Positions 54,340-63,709 of a stretch of 64,000 bases of DNA are shown in pieces. This DNA is from Fischerella thermalis PCC 7521 (GTDB lineage Bacteria; Cyanobacteriota; Cyanobacteriia; Cyanobacteriales; Nostocaceae). Below the pieces are notes generated by a model. That model saw nothing but the letters and a program-made list of their open reading frames with translations, had not been told where the DNA came from and did no database searches. Numbering within the stretch: position 1 is the first letter of the stretch; the number at the start of each line of letters is the position of its first letter. The DNA lies in the NCBI RefSeq assembly GCF_000317225.1, contig NZ_AJLL01000036.1, positions 1 to 64,000 of the forward strand, given 5' to 3'. The translations under genes were made by a program, and so were the position numbers.

Positions 54340-55393
54340 CTTCAAATTAGAACCCCGTGAACAACCCGCCAAAATTTGGTTAATTTTATCACCCCTACTG
54401 GCATTACTAGGAACAGTGATCGTCGGATTATTTCTGTTTCGTTTCTTAGGTAAATCTCCAATTACTGCATTCACGACTTTATTTATTACGCCTCTAAGTA
54501 GCTTGTATGGAATCACAGAAATCGCAGTCAAAGCAGCACCAATTATTTTAATTGCTGTTGGTTTAGCTGTATGTTTTCAAGCCCAAGTGTGGAATATTGG
54601 TGCCGAGGGACAATTTACCCTGGGAGCAATTTTTGCTAGTACCGTAGCTTTAGTATTTGCTAATATAGATAACTATATTGTACTCCTACTTTCTTTATTA
54701 GCTGGAATATTAGGTGGTGCAACTTGGGCTAGCATTCCAGCTGTGTTAAAAGTAAACTTTCATACTAACGAAATTCTCACAAGTTTAATGCTAAATTATG
54801 TAGCAGTTTCTCTTTTAAATTATTTAGTCAGAGGTATTTTACAAGACCCCCAAGGATATAACTTTCCTGAATCTGCACCCTTTAGCGAATTCGCCAGTTT
54901 GCCATCATTAATTACCGGCACACGGTTACATTTGGGTGTAATTTTTGCCCTGATAGCAGCAATCTTAATCTGGGGAATGCTGCAACAGACATTTTTTGGT
55001 TTTAGCGTAAAGGTAATTGGTGCAAGTCCCAATGCAGCAAATTATGCTGGGATCAAAAGCGATCGCATTATTTGGCTGAGTTTACTTATCAGTGGTGGTT
55101 TAGCAGGTTTAGCTGGTGCGTGTGAAGTTCTCGGTCCCATTGGACAACTACGCCCTTTCATTTCTCCTGGTTACGGTTACGCGGCTATTCTGGCAGCATT
55201 TGTTGGTCGTTTACATCCATTGGCAATTATTTTATCTAGTTTGCTGATGGCACTGTTTTATGTCGGCAGTGAATTATTACAGATAAAATTGGGACTTCCC
55301 TTAGCTTTAGCAGGAGTTTTTCAAGGTATTGTATTTTTCTTTCTTTTGGCAGGTGATTTATTAGTTTATAAGCGGATAGTCAAGAGTCAATAG
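54332..55393 (+). CDS. BMP-type ABC transporter permease 1 (TTG start)
   Basis: A 353-residue permease of the branched-chain/ribose class, about nine membrane segments. It starts at TTG inside the end of the ATPase gene, with GGGAGGAG upstream, so translation is coupled. Typical phrases: CFQAQVWNIGAEGQFTLGA, NEILTSLMLNYVA, GFSVKVIGASPNAANYAGI, GLAGLAGACEVLGPIGQL (each family-conserved). Partner of the next permease; the NupP/YufP type that imports nucleosides. Confidence 0.9.
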   Translation: MFDFKLEPREQPAKIWLILSPLLALLGTVIVGLFLFRFLGKSPITAFTTLFITPLSSLYGITEIAVKAAPIILIAVGLAVCFQAQVWNIGAEGQFTLGAIFASTVALVFANIDNYIVLLLSLLAGILGGATWASIPAVLKVNFHTNEILTSLMLNYVAVSLLNYLVRGILQDPQGYNFPESAPFSEFASLPSLITGTRLHLGVIFALIAAILIWGMLQQTFFGFSVKVIGASPNAANYAGIKSDRIIWLSLLISGGLAGLAGACEVLGPIGQLRPFISPGYGYAAILAAFVGRLHPLAIILSSLLMALFYVGSELLQIKLGLPLALAGVFQGIVFFFLLAGDLLVYKRIVKSQ

Positions 55394-55593
55394 TCAATTG
55401 TCATTTGTGATTAACCGCTAACTGCCAGCACTTTCAAGGTATAGTCTGGCTAATGAAAATTCCTTGGCGTCTTAGTGTCTTTGTGTTTCAAAAAGAAATT
55501 TGATTCACCACCAAGACACTAAGACACAAAGAAAACTTGTTTTTATTGGATTGCACCACCAAAGGTCTATCACTAACTACTAACCACCAACAA
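55394..55593. other. Repeat-bearing gap between the permeases
   Basis: Contains GTCTTAGTGTC near 55467-55477 and its reverse complement GACACTAAGAC near 55514-55524, in a known-looking CTTGGCGTCTTAGTGTC / CACCAAGACACTAAG arrangement, and flanking heptamers. The frame of the second permease stays open into this DNA from 55537, but this is not real coding. Confidence 0.65.
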
Positions 55594-56508
55594 ATGATTT
55601 TTACCAACATTCTCAACGATACTTTACGTGCAGCTACACCTTTAATTTTGGCCGCATTGGGTGAATTAGTGGCAGAAAAATCGGGGGTTTTAAATCTTGG
55701 TGTAGAGGGAATGATGCTGGTTGGGGCTGCTAGTGGTTTTATTGTTGCTTCAGTTACAGATAATATCTATTTGGGGTTCTTGATTGCTTTAGTTGCAGGT
55801 ATAGCGATCGCCTTTATTCATGCAGTGCTAACAATTAATATAAGTACCAATCAAGTAGCAACAGGTTTAGCCCTTAGCATCTTTGGTTCTGGACTCAGTG
55901 CTTTTATAGGTGCAGATTATGTTGGTCAAACAATTACTGGATTGCAACCTCTAAGCATTCCAATTTTGGAATCTATGCCTGTGATTGGGAAAGCTTTTTT
56001 TCAGCAAGATATTTTGGTGTATCTCTCAGTGATTTTGGTATTTTTGGTTGCTTGGTTTTTGCAAAAAACGCGCTCAGGGCTGATATTGCGTAGTGTAGGT
56101 GAATCAACCACAGCAGCCTATGCTTTGGGTTTACCTGTAAATGGAGTACGTTATTTAGCAGTTTTGTTTGGTGGGGCGATGGCAGGGTTAGCAGGGGCCT
56201 ATCTTTCCCTAGTGTATACACCTTTTTGGGCAGAAAATATGACTGCTGGACGGGGATGGATTGCGATCGCTTTAGTTGTGTTTGCAACTTGGAAACCAAT
56301 GAGAATCTTGCTGGGTGCTTATTTATTTGGTGGAGTCAGCGCTATCCAGTTAGTTTTGCAAGGACTAGGGGTAGGTATTTCTCCTTATCTTTTGTCCTCT
56401 TTGCCTTACCTTGCAACTATCTTAGTACTAACCCTCATCTCACGGGATGCTACCCGTATTCAACTAGTAGCACCAGCATCACTGGGAAAACCATTGCAGA
56501 AATTATGA
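55594..56508 (+). CDS. BMP-type ABC transporter permease 2
   Basis: About 304 residues from the ATG at 55594. The first residues IFTNILNDTLRAATPLILAA and ALGELVAEKSGVLNLGVEGMML match the NupQ/YufQ family start exactly, whereas the 19 residues before are repeat DNA. Eight or so membrane segments. RSVGESTTAAYALGLPVNGV and GGAMAGLAGAYLSL are the conserved core. Forms the channel with permease 1. Confidence 0.9.
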   Translation: MIFTNILNDTLRAATPLILAALGELVAEKSGVLNLGVEGMMLVGAASGFIVASVTDNIYLGFLIALVAGIAIAFIHAVLTINISTNQVATGLALSIFGSGLSAFIGADYVGQTITGLQPLSIPILESMPVIGKAFFQQDILVYLSVILVFLVAWFLQKTRSGLILRSVGESTTAAYALGLPVNGVRYLAVLFGGAMAGLAGAYLSLVYTPFWAENMTAGRGWIAIALVVFATWKPMRILLGAYLFGGVSAIQLVLQGLGVGISPYLLSSLPYLATILVLTLISRDATRIQLVAPASLGKPLQKL

Positions 56509-56576
56509 GTTATGAATTATGAATTATGAAATTCATGTTTGAATTGTAGTGGTGATGAAGATTATGTTTTATTAAA

Positions 56577-56610
56577 GCGAACACAGATGCACACAGATAC
56601 ACACAGATGA
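56577..56610. repeat. ACACAGATGC decamer repeat
   Basis: Three imperfect units ACACAGATGC, ACACAGATAC, ACACAGATGA. Confidence 0.8.
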
Positions 56611-56715
56611 ATTACAGCAGTTGCGATCGCTAGTGCGGTTGCTCATGCGACGGGTGTAGGGTTGCGTCAATATAACAATGTTACCCGAACGAGTTTGGCA
56701 AGCGATCGCTTTCCA

Positions 56716-57144
56716 TTAGTTAATCTGGATTAACTGGATATCAAATATCAGTTCTTGTCCTGCTAGGGGGTGGTTAGCATCGAGAGTAATTTGAGAGTCT
56801 GAAACCTCTGTGACAACTACGGGTATGGCTTGACCATTACTCTGAGAAATTTGTAACATTTGACCCACCTCTATAGATACATCTGTGGGGATGCGTTCTT
56901 TGTCAACTACCATGACTAATTCTGGGCGATAAGGACCGTAGGCTTCATCTGCTGGAATATTTGTCCTTTTAGATTCTCCTGGGGTCATACCAACTACAGC
57001 TTGTTCAAAGCCGGGAATAACTAATCCTTCACCAATCGAAAACTGCAACGGTTCTCGCTCAACAGAAGTGTCAAATACTGTGCCATCATCTAGCTTACCT
57101 GTATAGTGAACTTTCACAGTATCACCTAGTTTGGCTTGTCCCAT
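56716..57144 (-). CDS. FKBP-type peptidyl-prolyl isomerase (SlyD-like)
   Basis: 142 residues from the ATG at 57144, which follows GGAGAC. FKBP core: GDTVKVHYTGKLDDGTVFDTS, split as HYTGKLDDGTVFD, then LQFSIGEGLVIPGFEQAVVGM and an inserted-in-flap domain (ERIPTDVSIEVGQMLQIS) as in SlyD; ends LAGQELIFDIQLIQI. It lacks the His-rich metal-binding tail of E. coli SlyD. Cytoplasmic folding helper. Confidence 0.93.
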   Translation of the reverse strand: MGQAKLGDTVKVHYTGKLDDGTVFDTSVEREPLQFSIGEGLVIPGFEQAVVGMTPGESKRTNIPADEAYGPYRPELVMVVDKERIPTDVSIEVGQMLQISQSNGQAIPVVVTEVSDSQITLDANHPLAGQELIFDIQLIQIN

Positions 57145-57254
57145 TTTCGTCTCCTTCAAAATTTTAGTTCACTACACCTACCCACCCTAGTACTTCTACG
57201 AGCAAATGTATCCCGATTTTGTTATTTATTAAGATTTCAATTTTGTCAGAGACA

Positions 57255-57287
57255 AGATCACCGACTTCTTTGAGAAGTCGGTGATCT
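57255..57287. repeat. Perfect 15-bp hairpin (REP-like)
   Basis: AGATCACCGACTTCT, loop TTG, AGAAGTCGGTGATCT. No T run follows on either strand. Shares CCGAC...GTCGG with the hairpin at 14728. Confidence 0.85.
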
Positions 57288-57389
57288 GAGCTTTGCGATT
57301 CTCACAAATCATATAGTAGGATTGCTATATTAGCCCCAAATTTATTTGAGGGCGGTATTTTGGGATTTCTTGAAATTGTTGCAAGATGT

Positions 57390-57433
57390 CATATCATGTC
57401 CGTTTGAGGACTGATCATATCTGTGAAGGTCGG
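57390..57433. repeat. 44-bp dispersed repeat, copy 2 (inverted)
   Basis: Reverse complement of 45790-45833 with three mismatches; flanked by GGTAATCG/GGTAATG heptamers. Confidence 0.85.
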
Positions 57434-57553
57434 TAATCGATAATCGGTAATGACAAAAACCAATTACCAATTACCTATTACCCATTACCAACACATGCGC
57501 ATAATACTAGTCTTCAAGCTAACAGGATATACAGTATTTTCACTGTTTTTCCC

Positions 57554-58837
57554 TTACATAGTCAAAGATTGCGGATTAGTCTCAATCAACTTCGCCAAAT
57601 CTTGCAAGAACGCCGCAGCATGAGCACCATAGATAATCCGGTGATCGCTGGTCATGTTGACCTGCATTTGTTGCTTGATGCCAAACATGCCATCGGCTGT
57701 AGCAACGACTTGGGGGCGGGATGCACCGATCGCTAATATTGAACCCTGTCCGGGTGGTAAGATTGCATCAAATCTATCGACGCCAAACATGCCTAAGTTA
57801 GACAATGTAAATGTACCGGTGCTGTATTCTTCTGGTTGCAGCTTTTTAACTCTTGCCCTTTCTACCAAAGACTTCCAAGTCCGAGATAAAGAATAGATAT
57901 CCAGCTGATCGGCGTTTTGCAACACTGGTGTAATTAATCCACCATCATCCATAGCTACTGCTACAGCTACGTTGATGCTAGCAGGATAAACAATGCCTTG
58001 ATCTGAGTAATTGGCGTTAATCAATGGATGTTTTTGCAGTGTCACCGCTACGGCTTTGGCTAGTAGGGCGGTCATTGTCACACCCTTAGATTTAATTTGT
58101 TTATATAATTTGTCCAACGCATCAGTGGTGATTGTGTAACCTACATGGATCACAGGCACTGATAAGCTAGCGACCATATTCCGTGCCACAGCACTTTGTA
58201 AGGTATTCAAAGGTACTACTTGACCGGGAACTGCGGCAACTGCTGGTGTGGTTGCAACCGCAGTAACCACTGGTGCTGGGGTGATAGGAGCAGCGCTAGC
58301 GGGTGGCTGGCTGGTTTTGCCGATCACGGCTTGCACATCTTCGGCAACAATACGACCGTAAGGACCACTACCAGAGATGTTACTCAAATCCACTTTGAGT
58401 TCTTTAGCTAATTTGCGGGCGCGGGGTGAAGCTACAACCCTTCCAGAGCGGTGGTTAGAGCCGTTGTGAGTCGCCAAGGCAGGCTTTTCGGACGCAGCTG
58501 TGTCTGCGGTTTTTGTGGGAGCAGCAGTAGCAGTAGTTTCCTGTTTTGCAGCGCCAGCGCCTTGGGCTTGAGACTTGGCTGTTTCAATTTCGGCTTCAGT
58601 TTCTGCCAAGAGGGCGATCGCAGCTCCCACTGGTGCGGTTTCACCAGCTTGCACAATAATATGAGCCAGATATCCTTCATAAAAGGATTCCACATCCATA
58701 TCTGCCTTATCCGACTCGACAACCACCACTGTTTCGCCTTTTTCCACTTTATCCCCAGGCGATTTTTCCCAGGAGACAATTTTTCCTTCAGTCATAGTGG
58801 AACTAAGTGCGGGCATGAATACTTCGTAAATGCTCAT
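57554..58837 (-). CDS. pdhC: Dihydrolipoamide acetyltransferase (E2 of pyruvate dehydrogenase)
   Basis: A 427-residue E2. One N-terminal lipoyl domain with the lipoylated lysine in VVESDKADMDVE (Lys44); an Ala/Pro/Thr linker (about 85-125); the E1/E3-binding domain VVASPRARKLAKELKVDL ... GSGPYGRIVAEDV (about 133-170); a second linker; the catalytic domain with His399 in SDHRIIYGAHAA. The usual HxxxDG motif has Tyr in place of Asp, which I recall as usual for plastid/cyanobacterial E2. Makes acetyl-CoA in the pyruvate dehydrogenase complex; E1 and E3 genes are elsewhere. Confidence 0.93.
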   Translation of the reverse strand: MSIYEVFMPALSSTMTEGKIVSWEKSPGDKVEKGETVVVVESDKADMDVESFYEGYLAHIIVQAGETAPVGAAIALLAETEAEIETAKSQAQGAGAAKQETTATAAPTKTADTAASEKPALATHNGSNHRSGRVVASPRARKLAKELKVDLSNISGSGPYGRIVAEDVQAVIGKTSQPPASAAPITPAPVVTAVATTPAVAAVPGQVVPLNTLQSAVARNMVASLSVPVIHVGYTITTDALDKLYKQIKSKGVTMTALLAKAVAVTLQKHPLINANYSDQGIVYPASINVAVAVAMDDGGLITPVLQNADQLDIYSLSRTWKSLVERARVKKLQPEEYSTGTFTLSNLGMFGVDRFDAILPPGQGSILAIGASRPQVVATADGMFGIKQQMQVNMTSDHRIIYGAHAAAFLQDLAKLIETNPQSLTM

Positions 58838-59076
58838 AGGGGGTTTGGCGAATCGATAAATTTATAGACTTTAACAAAATTAATGCCAGATCGAATTGTA
58901 TCCTGAGGACCGACGAGAGGAACTATTCTATTACCTACTGGTCTACTAATTTGTATTTCTTATCATGGCTGCTTACATCAGAACAATTACTCAAAAGTCA
59001 GAGGAACTTGAGTAATCTCTCAATCTAAAATGCAAAAGTGATAAATAAACAGTTTGAAAGCGCTTTTTAAGTTTAT

Positions 59077-59598
59077 ATGTCGGCAAAGTTGAAAATTTTG
59101 GTAATTCTGGTACTAAGTATCTTTGCCACCGCTGTTGCTGGAGTATATTTAACTAATCGCCAGCAACATGCTCTGACTGCCAATAGCACCAGATCACAGC
59201 AGCACTCTTCTGCGGTAGCCTCGGCTCAAGAGATTGTCACCAATCCAGAACGGGCTAATTACAAAACAGTACCTTTAGACAGTATTAAATCTGTTCTCCA
59301 AGGTACTGATCCAGCTGCTTTGGCTCTTGATGCTTTTGACTCTTATCAACTAGAGCAAGGGACACGTAAGGTAGAGGTATATTATCCACACCCCAATCAG
59401 GCGTTAGTCACAATCACCCAAACTAACCAAGGAAAGAAAGCAGCTAAAGCCGTCAAATACCGAGTTGAATTGGCAAGCTTTGGGCGATCGCTACTGGCGA
59501 GTTCACCTCCTCTGTGGCAAATTGTTTGGGCTGGTTCCCAAGAGAAATGTTTTTCCAACCAAGATCAGGAAAATTTGGTCAAGGTGATTTGCCAGTAG
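59077..59598 (+). CDS. Membrane-anchored hypothetical protein
   Basis: A 173-residue protein with one N-terminal membrane segment (KILVILVLSIFATAVAGVYL) and a periplasmic or lumenal domain. LALDAFDSYQLEQGTRKVEV, YYPHPNQALVTITQTNQ and FGRSLLASSPPLWQIVWAGS suggest a small alpha/beta domain. One cysteine pair at the end (EKCFSN, VICQ) may form a disulphide. Not recognised. Confidence 0.65.
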   Translation: MSAKLKILVILVLSIFATAVAGVYLTNRQQHALTANSTRSQQHSSAVASAQEIVTNPERANYKTVPLDSIKSVLQGTDPAALALDAFDSYQLEQGTRKVEVYYPHPNQALVTITQTNQGKKAAKAVKYRVELASFGRSLLASSPPLWQIVWAGSQEKCFSNQDQENLVKVICQ

Positions 59599-59758
59599 AT
59601 GCTTACAAGATAATAGGAACTCTCAACAACAGGAGCAAGCAGTAAGGAGAGACTAAGTGTGGTGTGAGGAGTTTACAGTCGTCAGCTAGCAGTTATTAGT
59701 TATTAGATTTGTGAGCTCACTGATCACTGTTCACTGTTAACTGAAGTTAGCATCGAGC

Positions 59759-60208
59759 TTATACATCGCCACGAATTTCTTCTACAACACCATCACGCAA
59801 CACAACTTCGACCTGCATTTTGCTAATTAAATTATCCCCTGGTTCCACACGGAAAAAACCTTCCATCTGAAATTGATTAACTTCTTGGTCTAAGTCTAAA
59901 AGCTGCACTTGCTGGAGGTTTTGCAGACTTTGATTTTTTTGCTCTAGCAGCTCACTTTTCTTTTGATTGACCTGGTATTGAATGCTTTCAATTTGTTGGA
60001 GGGTTTGGGGACCAGGCGGTTGCAGATTTTGTTTTTGTACTTCTGCGATCGCCCTTTGTCCTTGGATGTCCAACTGTTGCAATTGCTGGTCAATTTGATT
60101 GATTTGCGCTTGTAGTTGCTGCTGCACTTCCTCTTTCCACAAGGGAGTGACAATGGCTTTAATGTTGACGACACGCTTTAAAAGCAGTTGAGGTTTGGAG
60201 ACATCCAT
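59759..60208 (-). CDS. YlqD-like coiled-coil protein
   Basis: About 149 residues from the ATG at 60208 (DVSKPQLLLKRVVNIKAIVT). The middle, from about 30 to 105, is a long Gln/Leu-rich coiled coil (QQLQAQINQIDQQLQQLDI), followed by a small beta C-terminus (FFRVEPGDNLISKMQVEVV). Matches the YlqD family of unknown function. Directly follows the acyl-ACP synthetase gene, 36 bp after its stop, so they may be co-transcribed. Confidence 0.8.
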   Translation of the reverse strand: MDVSKPQLLLKRVVNIKAIVTPLWKEEVQQQLQAQINQIDQQLQQLDIQGQRAIAEVQKQNLQPPGPQTLQQIESIQYQVNQKKSELLEQKNQSLQNLQQVQLLDLDQEVNQFQMEGFFRVEPGDNLISKMQVEVVLRDGVVEEIRGDV

Positions 60209-60244
60209 AAAAGAGTTCACGTTTGTTGAGAGTTTGCAGTGGAC

Positions 60245-62224
60245 TTATGAGGCAAACATGCCGTTAATAATATCGTGATAGTGTTGCATCACGACATGCC
60301 GCTTGATTTTCAGTGTTTGGGTCATCATGCCATTTTCAATCGAAAATGGCTCGAGAATTAACTTGAACGGGCCAATGCGGTCATCTGGCCGATAGCCTGG
60401 ACGGTTTTGCACTTCCCGATTCAGTTCTTGCCGAAATAAATCCTGGATTATTTTACTCTCCAGGTTTATTTTTTGACTGGTAGCCGCAGTAACATTTTCA
60501 TCCTCTATAGTTAGTTGGAGATTCCCAGAAGCTGCCCATTTTTCTAAGGCTTCTAAATTCGGAACAATTAAAGCACCCAGAGATTTACGATCTTGCCCAA
60601 CCAACATAATCTGATCTATGTAGGGCGATCGCAAACAAGCATCCTCTATCGGTTGTGGTTCGATATTTTCCCCATTCGTTAATACAATCGTATCTTTTGC
60701 CCGTCCGGTCAGAATTAAGTCATTTTGGGGTGTTACCCAACCCAAATCACCGCTATCAAACCAACCTTCAGGGTCAATAGCTTTGGCTGTGGCTTCGGGA
60801 TTTTGGTAATAACCTTGCATAATTTGTGGCCCCCGCAGCAACACTAACCCCCGTTCTCCTGTTGGTAGCTCTTTTTTAGTCTCTGGATCAACTATTTTAG
60901 TTTCTGTACCTGGGATTGGTTGCCCAGCTGCACCGCGTAAGTTCCGCCAGTGACGTCGTGCATGGGTGACAGGGGAAGTTTCTGTCAAGCCATAACCCAC
61001 CAAAATCTCGACACCAAGAATTTCAAAAAAGTCATCTACATGCTTCGGAAGCGCACCACCGCCGCTAATCATTTGCTTGACTCTACCGCCTGTCGCTTCC
61101 CTGACTTTGCTATAAACTAGTTTTTCTCCCAAGGCATACAAAGGTGATAAAGCAGCAACTTGTAAACTAGCTGTTAAGCGATCGCCCATACTAGGGTTGA
61201 GATTTTCTAAATTCAAACCCGTCAAAGTCCGGCGCGCTTTTATATATTTCTCGCCTATCTCGAAAAAGAAGTTAATTAAGCGTTGTCGAGAAGCTGGCTG
61301 TTCACGAAACTGTTTTTGTGCTCCTTCATAAATAGATTCTAAAAGGCGTGGGACTGCTACCATGTAATGAGGTTGATATTCTTTCAAATCTCGTTTGATA
61401 GAGCGGAGGTTGGTATAAACCTGAGTACAACCTTGAGAAAGGAGAAAATATTCGCAACTACGTTCATAGCTGTGCCAGGTAGGGAGAATACTCAAAACTA
61501 TATCTCCAGGACGGGGTTGCACAACTACCGGGATAGCTACGATTTGGTGCATCAAATTGCGATGAGTCAGCATTACTCCTTTCGGTTTTCCCGTAGTGCC
61601 AGAGGTATAAATTAGGGTAGCCAAATCACTAAGGTTGCGTTTGACTGGTTGTAGGGAATGCTGAGCGCCAATTTCCATCAACTGGCTGAATGTATACAAC
61701 TTTAGAGTTTCCGCTTCCGGTAATGCTTCGTTGCTGAGTACAATCACAAATTGAATGGGCAAATCATTCAGGCTACCGCGTAGTTTATTGAGTGTTTTTA
61801 AATCTTCCACTACTAGCGCTGTGCTGCCACTGTTAGCCACAATGAAAAGTAATTCTTCTTTGTCGGCTTGGGAACTCCGCACCGCATCCACCCCTCCCGC
61901 AGTCATAATTCCCTGATCAGCAATCAACCAACGAGGACTGTTGTCAGCAATCAGGGAAATGCGATCGCCTGCTTGTACACCCAAAGCCTGTAAGCCAGCT
62001 GCAAATCGTTGAATTTGCTGACATAATTCAGTATAAGTTAACACTACTTCGGGTTTAGCATGAGGATCGCGCAGAGCAACAATATTACCAAATTTTTGTG
62101 CAGCTAAAGGCCAAATTTCTGGTAGCGACTCCACACTAGAATAATCAGCCGAATTCTTGATTGCTTCACGTTCATGGGCAGTGATATTAGCAAGAAAAGC
62201 ATTTTCTACAAAAGTTTTTGACAT
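60245..62224 (-). CDS. aas: Long-chain acyl-ACP/acyl-CoA synthetase
   Basis: A 659-residue adenylate-forming enzyme. AMP-binding motif LIYTSGTTGKPKGVMLTHRN (204-223); VGYGLTETSPV near 410; GWFDSGDLGWV and LTGRAKDTIVLTNGENIEP near 490-525. The cyanobacterial single homologue (Slr1609 type) activates free fatty acids onto ACP, recycling lipids; that is why I use aas rather than fadD. The N-terminal soluble region and length fit. The YlqD-like gene follows closely. Confidence 0.9.
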   Translation of the reverse strand: MSKTFVENAFLANITAHEREAIKNSADYSSVESLPEIWPLAAQKFGNIVALRDPHAKPEVVLTYTELCQQIQRFAAGLQALGVQAGDRISLIADNSPRWLIADQGIMTAGGVDAVRSSQADKEELLFIVANSGSTALVVEDLKTLNKLRGSLNDLPIQFVIVLSNEALPEAETLKLYTFSQLMEIGAQHSLQPVKRNLSDLATLIYTSGTTGKPKGVMLTHRNLMHQIVAIPVVVQPRPGDIVLSILPTWHSYERSCEYFLLSQGCTQVYTNLRSIKRDLKEYQPHYMVAVPRLLESIYEGAQKQFREQPASRQRLINFFFEIGEKYIKARRTLTGLNLENLNPSMGDRLTASLQVAALSPLYALGEKLVYSKVREATGGRVKQMISGGGALPKHVDDFFEILGVEILVGYGLTETSPVTHARRHWRNLRGAAGQPIPGTETKIVDPETKKELPTGERGLVLLRGPQIMQGYYQNPEATAKAIDPEGWFDSGDLGWVTPQNDLILTGRAKDTIVLTNGENIEPQPIEDACLRSPYIDQIMLVGQDRKSLGALIVPNLEALEKWAASGNLQLTIEDENVTAATSQKINLESKIIQDLFRQELNREVQNRPGYRPDDRIGPFKLILEPFSIENGMMTQTLKIKRHVVMQHYHDIINGMFAS

Positions 62225-62692
62225 AACACTATAGCCTAAGTAATCAACAGTTTATTTTTCCAGCTTATGCTGCAATCAGGATAAAATACCCAATCTCGAT
62301 AGACACTATTTATTTTGTCTAAAAAATTTTTGAGGATTTGATGTACATATATATAAAAATCTATATTAAAATTAAAGAGTATAAACAAAAAGTAATACCA
62401 ACTTTGGTTTTTAGTTGGTTTAAATTATTTGTTTGACCAACTAAAAACAGTAGACACCTGTTATCAAGGTTGGGTGACGTGAAAACCTGATTTTTTAAAA
62501 GTGATGGATGAAATGGCGCGTCACCCGGTGATGGGTAATCGGTAATTGGTAAGAAATTGTTCTAATTTTTCCAATTACCAATTGACAATTACCAATTACC
62601 AGGACAACCCCGCAAATAAATATTGGGTTCCTAATTTTATGCGGCGGTATCCGCTCAACCAAAGCTAATGAAAAGAGAAAAGGTGATTACCT
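62225..62692. other. Repeat-rich gap with hairpins
   Basis: Has a 12-bp stem at 62407-62448, paired GGGTGACG (62472-62479) and CGTCACCC (62519-62526), and a GGTAATCGG/CAATTACC heptamer hairpin (about 62527-62602). No gene. Confidence 0.65.
62407..62448. repeat. 12-bp hairpin
   Basis: GTTTTTAGTTGG and CCAACTAAAAAC with an 18-base loop, upstream of the aas gene on the minus strand and of the small membrane gene on the plus strand. Confidence 0.8.
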
Positions 62693-62938
62693 ATGGATCG
62701 CATAGATGTTACATTGCTGACTTTAATTAGTACAATTGCTTGCCTAACATTTCCCAAGCTTTTAAGTATCATTACCGATCCAAAAATCAAACCTACCAGA
62801 CTCTTGCAGAAAGTTTCTACTCCAAGGAACACTCAACAGGGAATTACTAGCTTCCCATTCTGTACGTCTTATGCATTAACAGGTAGCCCATCATGTAAAT
62901 TTAGTCCTCGTTTTTGTGGGAGATGTTCCCCAAATTAA
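62693..62938 (+). CDS. Small membrane protein, paralogue 1
   Basis: An 81-residue protein with AAAAGGTGA upstream of the ATG. The first 28 residues (DRIDVTLLTLISTIACLTFP, KLLSII) form a membrane helix and resemble the start of the ORF at 63435 (MDGLFLTLISTVICVVFPKV). The C-terminal half (TSFPFCTSYALTGSPSCKFS, PRFCGRCSPN) is polar and has four cysteines; it has no counterpart in the paralogue and may be a later change. Function unknown. Confidence 0.55.
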   Translation: MDRIDVTLLTLISTIACLTFPKLLSIITDPKIKPTRLLQKVSTPRNTQQGITSFPFCTSYALTGSPSCKFSPRFCGRCSPN

Positions 62939-63434
62939 TGTTGCATTTGAGTATCAAAATAGATAACTTTTAGTAAAAATTTCAGGGGCATTAATTCTTA
63001 TTCTCAACTTTAAATTATTAAACCAGACCTTTCAAGGTGACTCGAAAAATCTCTTTTTTCTCTATGCGACCTCTGTGTCTCTGCGACTTAAAAGCAATTA
63101 AATTAACCGCAGAGGAACGGAGAGCACAGAGGCAAGAAGTTCAAGAGAGATTGTTTGACTAAAATTTTTATCCACGTTGAAAGGGCTGGCATATTAAATT
63201 TTAATATTGCTTTTTTTTAAGTTCGTGAAATACTAAAAGCAACGGCTCTTCAAATTTACACTATTTCATCAGTTTTTACAATCCCCATAGATAGAGTTAG
63301 TATCTAAACAAAACTTAAAATTAAAAATAGCTTATACAAATTAGAAGAAATTTCTAACAATCTGCTCTATCAATTTTAGAAATTTAGTTTCAAAATATAG
63401 TACGTAGATACAGATAAAAAAAGGGGGATTCTCT
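62939..63434. other. Gap between the two small paralogues
   Basis: AT-rich. Contains CTCTGTGTCTCTGCG (about 63072-63086) and the complementary CGCAGAGG...GGAGAGCACAGAGG (about 63109-63132), a repeat seen also near 32811-32850. The promoter of the second small gene should be near 63350-63420. No gene. Confidence 0.6.
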
Positions 63435-63602
63435 ATGGGTTTGATGGATGGTTTATTCCTGACTTTGATTAGTACTGTGATTTGTGTTGTCTTCCCCAAA
63501 GTTTTATATATAGTTTTGGCAAGAAAGAACAAACCCACCGCATCATCGCCAAGGATTACAAAGACACAGGAGATTCACACAGAAGTGGCGAGTTCTTTGT
63601 AA
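63435..63602 (+). CDS. Small membrane protein, paralogue 2
   Basis: A 55-residue protein, too short for most ORF lists. AAGGGGGAT lies well placed before the ATG. MDGLFLTLISTVICVVFPKV is the membrane helix, followed by LYIVLARKNKPTASSPRITK and a polar tail. The helix shares LTLIST-x-C--FPK with the gene at 62693, so the two are probably tandem duplicates of one cyanobacterial small-protein family. Function unknown. Confidence 0.6.
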   Translation: MGLMDGLFLTLISTVICVVFPKVLYIVLARKNKPTASSPRITKTQEIHTEVASSL

Positions 63603-63642
63603 TTAGCTCAAAATAAACACAGAGTTTCGCGAGGTTTTCCCA

Positions 63643-63670
63643 TTGCCAATTACCCATTACCAATTACCGA
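63643..63670. repeat. Heptamer repeat (CAATTACC/CCATTACC)
   Basis: Four units between the small gene and recQ. Same family as 34679, 45758 and the carB insert. Confidence 0.85.
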
Positions 63671-63709
63671 CCCCAACAAGTGTCTTTGTGGTTAATTATC
63701 CCTATTGAG

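Larger units (their letters stand above)
57160..57553. other. Intergenic region with hairpin, 44-bp repeat and heptamers
   Basis: Between two minus-strand genes. Has a 15-bp perfect hairpin (57255-57287), the second 44-bp repeat (57390-57433) and TTACC heptamer tract (57434-57490). No gene. Confidence 0.65.
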
